Origin: Amoebidium appalachense
Taxonomy: Eukaryota; Ichthyosporea
NCBI GenBank assembly: GCA_963693365.1
Contig: CAVNZM010000012.1
Location: forward strand, 8,494,001-8,558,000
Direction: 5' to 3'
DNA: 64,000 bases
Of the stretch, positions 49,546 to 64,000 are shown piece by piece; position 1 is the first letter of the stretch, and the number at the start of each line of letters is the position of its first letter. Position numbers and translations under genes: made by a program. Under the pieces are notes generated by a model. The model made no database searches and was not told the origin of the DNA. It was given only the letters and a program-made list of their open reading frames with translations.

Positions 49546-49614
49546 GCTCAAAGTGTATTGTTGATGTTTGCCGATGATATACTGTTGCAATATCGGGCTC
49601 ATATTCCGGCTTGA
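49546..49614 (+). pseudogene. Reverse-transcriptase fragment (FADD box)
   Basis: Directly after a G-run the plus strand reads SVLLMFADDILLQYRAHIPA and then stops. FADD preceded by hydrophobic residues and followed by ILL is the catalytic (F/Y)xDD motif of LINE-type reverse transcriptases. Only about 23 codons survive and no other RT motif is in frame, so it is a relic. Chance similarity cannot be excluded. Confidence 0.42.
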
Positions 49615-50018
49615 TTTCCTGCCAGGATTTTTTTTTAGCACTTCTCGTGTATGTGTTTGGTTTCTTAATCGACACACCCAGCTAACTACGTGTTTCAAGT
49701 TGTTGCGACACGTGTAGGGCCGTGCAAGTAGTCAATTGTCCTAGTAGTTGCTAGAACTGTCACGTGAGTTACTCGTTGACGTGTCAGTGCGCCGTGCTAG
49801 CTAGCACCTGCTAAATGCTGCATTCCATGTGCAGTATGTGCAGCAACATGTACAAGGTGTGTGAAAATGCAGGCATACTGAACCACCATAGTGCACGAGT
49901 CATAAATATGAGCATAATTCTGTTCTGTCAATAGAACTTGCATAAATACGAATAATAATCCAGGAGCCTCATAAGTTACCAAACATATGCAAGAATCAAG
50001 CATTAGTGCAAAGATAAA

Positions 50019-50416
50019 TCAAAGCCTTTCCGAAAAAAAATAGGTTAGGGCAAGAAAGCAAAGTATCTGACTCGGTGACTGTGTGCACTCAATAATGCGA
50101 ACGGTTGTCAATACGTTGGTGCGGTATCCGAAGGCGGGGGGTGGATTATCTCTAAAACATGAATGGATGGATGAGTGGGTGGTGGTGGTGGTGGTGGTGG
50201 TGGTGGTGGTGGTGGTTGGAATATGTGTGTGCGTGTGTGCGGGTGGGTGGGTCACAGTGGGGGGAAGGGGGAGGGGGGGGGGGGGGGGGGGGGATTATTA
50301 TTGCTACCTTCGTAAATGGTTGTGCGAACATTGGTGATGTGTATGTGGGTGATGAATTTGAATTTAAAAGCGGCAAAAACCAATTGTCGAAAAGGCGAGG
50401 ATGGAAAGACAAACAT
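50019..50416 (-). CDS. Possible small two-exon gene
   Basis: Exon 1 50416-50308 (ATG; MFVFPSSPFRQLVFAAFKFK...) ends at G|GTAGCA, and a C-run follows on the sense strand. Exon 2 50149-50019, after TTTTAGAG, joins in phase 1 (an Asp codon) and runs NPPPAFGYRTNVL...YFFSERL to TGA; 79 residues in all. A GTG trinucleotide repeat (50178-50216 on the plus strand) lies in the intron. No family is recognised. The plus strand of exon 1 is also open, so confidence is low. Confidence 0.28.
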
Positions 50417-50876
50417 AAAAAGAGTCTTTTTAAACAGTGGACACGTGCACATGCTCTTTTATTGTTATCTGTTTTCTCTGGGTACAACCGATGTTATTTT
50501 TGGGCGACTTGCCATCCCATTTTGAACATTGAGGCTCACAGAGAAATCGAGTAAGGTCCAAACACCCCACAAGGAATTGTAAAATACTCAGAGTGCCATG
50601 TTATTGCATTCGATTATATATACGAGGGGGGGAAAAAAACACGTCTAATATCTAGCACATGTACACGGTGAACTCTAATTACAGCCCTTTACCCCTCCCT
50701 CCCTCCCTTCCCCCCTTCCCCCCCCCCCCCCCCCCTCTCCCCAGGCTCAAGCCTCGGAAAAGCTGTAGGAAATAGATTTACATAAAACAATACATCCCGT
50801 TTCATATGATGAATGGGATTTGTTATTCATACGTACAAAACAGAATGAGCAAGCGTGAGCTTGTGTGTACCGGGTT

Positions 50877-51074
<198 letters not shown>

Positions 51075-51357
51075 GCACGCGCGGAGCGCGCGCGCGTACG
51101 TAAGTGCATGTGTGTGTTTGTGCGTGTCTGTGCACGCGCACGCACGTATGAGCAAGCAAGCACACACACACATATCTCGTCAAAGTTGTCTGGATTATGG
51201 TTTCATAAACGTGTCTGTATCGCACCCCTCCTTCCGTACCCCCCTCCCCCCTCCCCCCTCCCCCCCCCCCCCCCCCAAAAAAAAAAAAATGGTTGGCGCA
51301 CATTTCGCCTCATCTCCCTTCACCCCCTCCTTCCAGTGCCTCCACCCCATGACGTCA

Positions 51358-59926
<8,569 letters not shown>

Positions 59927-59951
59927 GGTGTTGTGTCTGTGTGTGTGTGTG

Positions 59952-60024
<73 letters not shown>

Positions 60025-60070
60025 TTCGAGGGTTGGAAGTGGTGGCAATCCGGCAGCGGCGGTGGCGGGG

Positions 60071-60120
<50 letters not shown>

Positions 60121-60190
60121 CGGTTGAATGTGTCAGAAAGTTCGAAGTCCACATTCATAACGGACAACAACACAATTTGCAAGGCACACA
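60121..60190 (-). repeat. Intron module copy upstream of the large gene
   Basis: GTTGAATGTGTCAGAAAGTT, then GAAGTCCACATTCATAACGG and ACAACAACACAATTTGC, directly after a G-run of about 50 nt. It lies just upstream of the first identified exon, so it may mark an upstream intron of the same gene. Confidence 0.6.
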
Positions 60191-60408
60191 TAGAGATAGG
60201 CTGGTGATCTGTGCCGGGTTCACGTGAGAGAAAGCTCCCCCGTGTCTCTGTGAGTGTATCAGTGCATGTATAAGGGTGAATGTGTGCTCGTGTGTGTACG
60301 TGCAACAAGGAAACTGTCCGTCAGTGGCAGTGTCACACTATGCATGAGCATGTGTGTGTATGTGTATGTGGAAATGTATGCGTGCTCATCAGTGTATGGG
60401 CTCCCCAG

Positions 60409-60678
60409 TATAGATGTGCGTTTAAATCATGTCATGATCCTGGCGTCACCATCATCCCTAAAGCCCTTACCATTCCTTATGCCACCACCACAACTGAGTC
60501 TAACCCATACCGCCTAGATCGCTTTTTTTCTACCTACCACCTACGGTGGCTTGGCTGATCTTCCGTCCTACTTCGGCAAAGGTTTTCACCAATAGATTCA
60601 ATGCTCATTAGTTTAGGCTATATAATTGCGAAGCAATAATAGCTGAGAGGAAGGATAACGTTGTTGGCTGCGGCACGT

Positions 60679-60755
<77 letters not shown>

Positions 60756-61147
60756 AACCCCCCCCCCCCCCCCCTTCCCCTTCCCTCCTTCCCCTCTTCA
60801 CCCACCCTTCTGCCCTCCGACCCCTTCTTTCAACACAAATTCATTATGCATACCGACCTTCTCCGTCAACTCTTTTTCAAGTTCGTTTCTCCTACACTGA
60901 CACGTTCTCCGACCTCCTTTCTCACGTTTTGAACACACTCGCTCCACTCCTCAAGCGGCTGTGTGTGTCAGTTCCGTTTCGATGGACCCAAAAAACGAAA
61001 AAGGTGCCAAACTTTGAAACTGACGCGTCTGTTTGGAACAGCTGTTTGGAGCGGCCCAATCATATGTGTCCAAGTGGCTCACACAAGAGGCGAATCAGAT
61101 TCTTCCTTTTGTCACCCGATATGGTAACTCGAGATTGCATCAGCTGA
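60409..61147 (+). CDS. Candidate exons of a plus-strand gene
   Basis: Stretch 1, 60409-60545, follows CTCCCCAG (YRCAFKSCHDPGVTIIP...LDRFFSTYHLR) and ends at a GTGGCT donor, or at TGA 60556. Stretch 2, 60882-61147, follows TCTTTTTCAAG (RFSYTDTFSDLLSHVLNTLA...) and ends at TGA, or at a donor GATATG|GTAACT at 61123. The second has convincing codon character and no repeats. Phases of the two do not join directly, so a linking exon is missing or they are unrelated. (TG)n and a C-run fill the gap. No family is recognised. Confidence 0.32.
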
Positions 61148-61424
61148 TCCCGGGCCTCCCCCCCCGCCCGCCCGGGGGCCCAGGCCCTCGGCACACACTA
61201 CACGGCATATAGTGAGACACACACAAAAACATAAAAGACAGGGAAGCCAGTATGGAAAACCCGTATCCCCCGTATAGGGGCCAAACTGCTACACACAATC
61301 GCGCTTCGTTGACCCCGGAGTGGCCATTGCCGGGGGGGGGGGAAGTTTCCTCCTGTCACATTATTTGTCACTATTGTTTTTCATCTAGTAGTGACCTGTA
61401 CGTGTCAGACGTATGCACGACGAA

Positions 61425-61560
61425 GCTCACGACGTGTTCGTGTACATGTCGTACAGTACATACATGAATTCAAGTTGTAATATGCACGAACATGTACGAA
61501 CTTGTATTGACACTTGCAGGGAGTTCTACTGAATTCATACACGAACACGACACGGAACTG
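61425..61560. repeat. Imperfect inverted repeat, about 130 bp
   Basis: CGTGTTCGTGTA and TGAATTCA on the left are matched by TGAATTCA and TACACGAACACG on the right. A 20-bp insertion occurs in the left arm. It is a foldback element or decayed MITE with no coding sequence. Confidence 0.55.
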
Positions 61561-61569
61561 AGTGATTGC

Positions 61570-62267
61570 CACGTGCACGTGACGTGGCACTTGCAATTGC
61601 AAGGATACTAGAGTCTACATCTCCCCTCAGCTCTGTACGCGCGTGTGTCTCTTTCTCCATTGGCCAAGCTTTCCCCTTTCCTTTTCCCGCATATCTTTTT
61701 CGACTAGTGTTGATTTCTCAAGACACTACTGTAGTGCGGTGTGTGCGGCACCTCATCCCCATGCAGTGACACTGTGCGCGCATGCAGAGGGCTACATGGC
61801 TGTGGTGCAGATCCCCGAGTCTTTACGTGACAATCAAGTTCGTGTTCGTGTGTGACCTTGTAAATGGTGCACAAAAGGCCACCGTGGTACTGTAAACAGG
61901 CACTCGTGCAGCGTTTGCACTGCTCACTTTTTTCTCCAAGTTGAACGGGACATATATTGCCTATATATCTATGTCGGTGTATGTCTTAATTTGGGCCGGG
62001 CAAAGACAGGAGAGCCATCAATATTGTCTACTGCGTGCTCGAGAGTGTGAACATATGGTAGGTGAGCCGAAACTGTAATTATTAGTGTGCGTGTCTGCAT
62101 ACAGCACTAGTATAAATCATGTACGCAAAATGAAAAGCCGTGGGACCAGGGTGTGCACATGTGGGTGAGGGACCCGGTGTGCATGTGGGACCCGGTGTGT
62201 ATGTCTGCTGTGTGTGCACGTGTGCACGTGTGTGTGTGTGTCCAACGGCCCGGTGTAACAGTGAGGC

Positions 62268-62298
<31 letters not shown>

Positions 62299-62690
62299 GG
62301 GTGTGTGCGTGTTGTGCCTGTGTGTGTGTTTGTGGGGCCCGGGGGGGGGGGGGGGGGGGGGGGGGGGAAGGGGGAAGGGGGGCACGTGCGCGAGTGGGAA
62401 GGGTCGACCTTGCTTGGATCTTCTGAATCATCTCAGTGTAGGCCTGCGCATGCCAGAAAGTTCAACTTGCTGCTTTTTACTTCTAAAAGGCTATTATTAT
62501 TATTAAACTCGACCTGAACAGTCATCACGTTGTAAGGTGTGCCCACACTGTCAGCCCACTCCAGTCTCCCCACTCATGCAGCTGCAGGTTAACGTTACTA
62601 TTGCAATTGGTCTACACAAAATACACAAAGTTAACGCTACCGTGAACATCACTAAAATGTCTACATGTATGACGGTTCTATGGCCCACAG
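61570..62690. other. Stretch upstream of the zinc-ribbon gene
   Basis: Unique sequence with a short GACCCGGTGTG tandem near 62165-62205, (TG)n (62265-62296) and a G-run (62341-62367). A TATAAAT (about 62110) could serve the downstream gene. CCCACAG at 62684-62690, just before the ATG, could be an acceptor for a 5' UTR exon. Confidence 0.45.
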
Positions 62691-62696
62691 CCCACC

Positions 62697-62891
62697 ATGG
62701 ACCCAGCCGACCAAGTCAAGAAAGTGGCCGCTACCAGCACCGCCTTCATTGGCAACACGCTGGGCCAAGTGATACCTAGCTGGCAGTGCCCCGTATGCCA
62801 CCAGGAATTCAAGATGTCTCAGTTCAGCGGCAATGTGGTGGACGGGCATGTGCGCTGTCCCAATGGCTGCAAGGTCACCGGGGAGGACTAG
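62697..62891 (+). CDS. Small zinc-ribbon protein, 64 residues
   Basis: MDPADQVKKVAATSTAFIGN..., with a Kozak-like CCCACCATGG start and a double stop TAG TAG. CPVC (31-34) and CPNGC (54-58) form a four-Cys zinc-ribbon-like pair with 19 residues between. Codons are GC-rich and non-repetitive, unlike the surrounding sequence, which supports real coding. If the CCCACAG before the ATG is an acceptor, the start could be further upstream in another exon. A short zinc ribbon like this may bind RNA, DNA or a protein partner, but I do not recognise the family. Confidence 0.6.
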   Translation: MDPADQVKKVAATSTAFIGNTLGQVIPSWQCPVCHQEFKMSQFSGNVVDGHVRCPNGCKVTGED

Positions 62892-62894
62892 TAG

Positions 62895-63890
62895 GCTTTA
62901 TTATAAGCCCAGGCGACAAATTTTGTGTGGCACAGTGGTGAACCTGCACATTGCAATGGCCAAAGGTGACTTGTGCAGAAACATTGTGTGAGACAAACTT
63001 TGAACGTATTATTGTCTACCAAAAATGATTTGAGTACGGTATTATGGAGGTGTCATGGCAAGGGCTAGCTAGGGAGCTGACAGGGAACGTTGACGGTTCT
63101 CTTGTATGTAGCCTATGTCACGGTAATGTTGGGCAAAACAGCACGAAATATGACGAAAATGTGCTGTAACTGGGGTTGCTGTACGCAGTGGGGTTTCATT
63201 TATATGCTCTTCAAAGGAGGAAAAACTGGAGTTGCCATTCAAGACAAGATTATAGAATATATATATTCACAGTACTAGTGCCACGTGTGCAGGAAGAGTC
63301 ATTATTATGTCAGCAGCGAGAGAGAAAGAGCGGTCCTCTCGTAACGCGTTACGTATACTTACAAATACCAATACAAGGAGCGCCCCCTGGGCCCCCTCAT
63401 CCCCCGGGGCCGCTCCCCCCCGGCCCCCCTCCCCCTTCCCCCGGTCACCCGCAAGTTACATATAATCATATACTATATTCATATATATTCATATATATTC
63501 ATATTTTCATATATATATATTTACACCATATATTTACATATATTCATATATATTCATATATTTACATATATCTACATATAGCCCGAAATATCTCATACAT
63601 CGTAGAAATAGTTGGGAATAATGGGATATATATGCAAATAACGTTCACAGTGGCACAGGCTGTGCCGCACTGCCACTCGATCACGATACGAGATCAGAGC
63701 AAACTCGGTGCGGGCCGGGGGGGTCTTCCGGTCAAGCTAATGCGTGATCACATACCAATCGGCATGCCGGATTGATCACTCATTAGAAAAGCTCTGATAA
63801 GATCCGTGAGCCAGATGACCAATAGGATGCATTTGATAAAATGACGTAACTGCCGGTTTTGTTTATTTTCCCAGCAAGGCCTTGCATGTA
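62895..63890. other. Stretch right of the zinc-ribbon gene
   Basis: Presumed 3' UTR, then unique sequence, a GC-rich C-run cluster (63384-63450) and TATATTCATA-type AT-rich repeats (63465-63585). No further gene is supported. Confidence 0.5.
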
Positions 63891-63891
63891 A

Positions 63892-63960
63892 AAAAAAATT
63901 TCTTTTGACTGGATTTATTCGACGGATAGATATGCAAGTATGCACGGCATACTGAGAAGA
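63892..63960 (-). mobile_element. Retroelement 3' tail shared with the SINE
   Basis: On the minus strand TGCCGTGCATACTTGCATAT, then CCGTCGAATAAATCCAGTCA and AAAGAAA. It is nearly identical to the SINE tail at 32224-32280, but upstream there is unrelated sequence and no tRNA head, so it is probably a truncated copy of the partner LINE. Confidence 0.65.
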
Positions 63961-64000
63961 CAAATATAAACTTCTCGAGTTATCCAGTAGCATGTAAAAA

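Noticed and set aside
49560-49675. Minus-strand microexon EIKPEYEPDIAT with good splice words
   Set aside because: The opposite strand carries the RT-like FADD box across the same bases, which explains the open frame better.

Overview
This is nuclear DNA from an intron-rich eukaryote. Coding exons are short and lie in a sea of microsatellites: poly-C/poly-G runs of 20-60 nt, (CT)n/(GA)n, (CA)n/(TG)n and C-rich mixtures. The gene content is that of a eukaryote with spliceosomal introns: a mitochondrial carrier, an F-box/LRR protein, a C1orf74/DUF4504-like protein, a Tribbles-like pseudokinase, a possible C2H2-type transcription factor, a piggyBac transposase, a tRNA-derived SINE and LINE remnants. 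A Tribbles-like pseudokinase with a C-terminal VP motif points to Holozoa. With the sparse, repeat-swollen introns I would guess a unicellular holozoan such as an ichthyosporean. That placement is inference.

Layout. 0.5-4.7 kb (+): F-box/LRR gene, exon 1 at 480-540 and exon 2 from 2726, broken by a TAG and a frameshift. 5.5-6.5 kb (+): C-rich sequence with one possible exon. 8.6-15.05 kb (-): mitochondrial carrier, seven exons resolved to the base. 17.1-17.2 kb (-): possible first exons of a membrane protein. 18.3-23.6 kb (+): DUF4504-like gene carrying a MITE and a tandem repeat built on its own splice donor. 24-26.7 kb: intergenic. 26.7-32.0 kb (-): terminal exon of a putative zinc-finger regulator, then about 1.6 kb of (GA)n and a possible upstream exon. 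32.2-32.5 kb (-): SINE. 33.6-36.2 kb: C-rich plus-strand region with candidate exons. 37.7-39.7 kb (-): Tribbles-like pseudokinase. 41.6-42.4 kb (-): a TATA-to-AATAAA unit without a convincing ORF. 43.1-46.8 kb: piggyBac ORF between direct arrays of a foldback repeat. 47.8-48.8 kb (+): LINE 3' end with poly-A tail. 49.55 kb: reverse-transcriptase fragment. 50.0-50.4 kb (-): possible small two-exon gene. 51.36-59.93 kb (-): about twelve exons of a gene I cannot name. 60.4-61.1 kb (+): possible exons. 62.7 kb (+): small zinc-ribbon ORF.

The most general observation is that intronic microsatellites follow the strand of transcription. In nearly every intron I could resolve, the sense strand carries C-runs and (CT)n, and (CA)n lies next to the acceptor, which is often just the end of the repeat (CACACAG). 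This pattern was used to choose strands, and every exon join quoted was checked by hand for reading phase. Exon coordinates are inferred from splice consensus and phase, not from transcripts. The genes show no operon-like or pathway relationship to each other.
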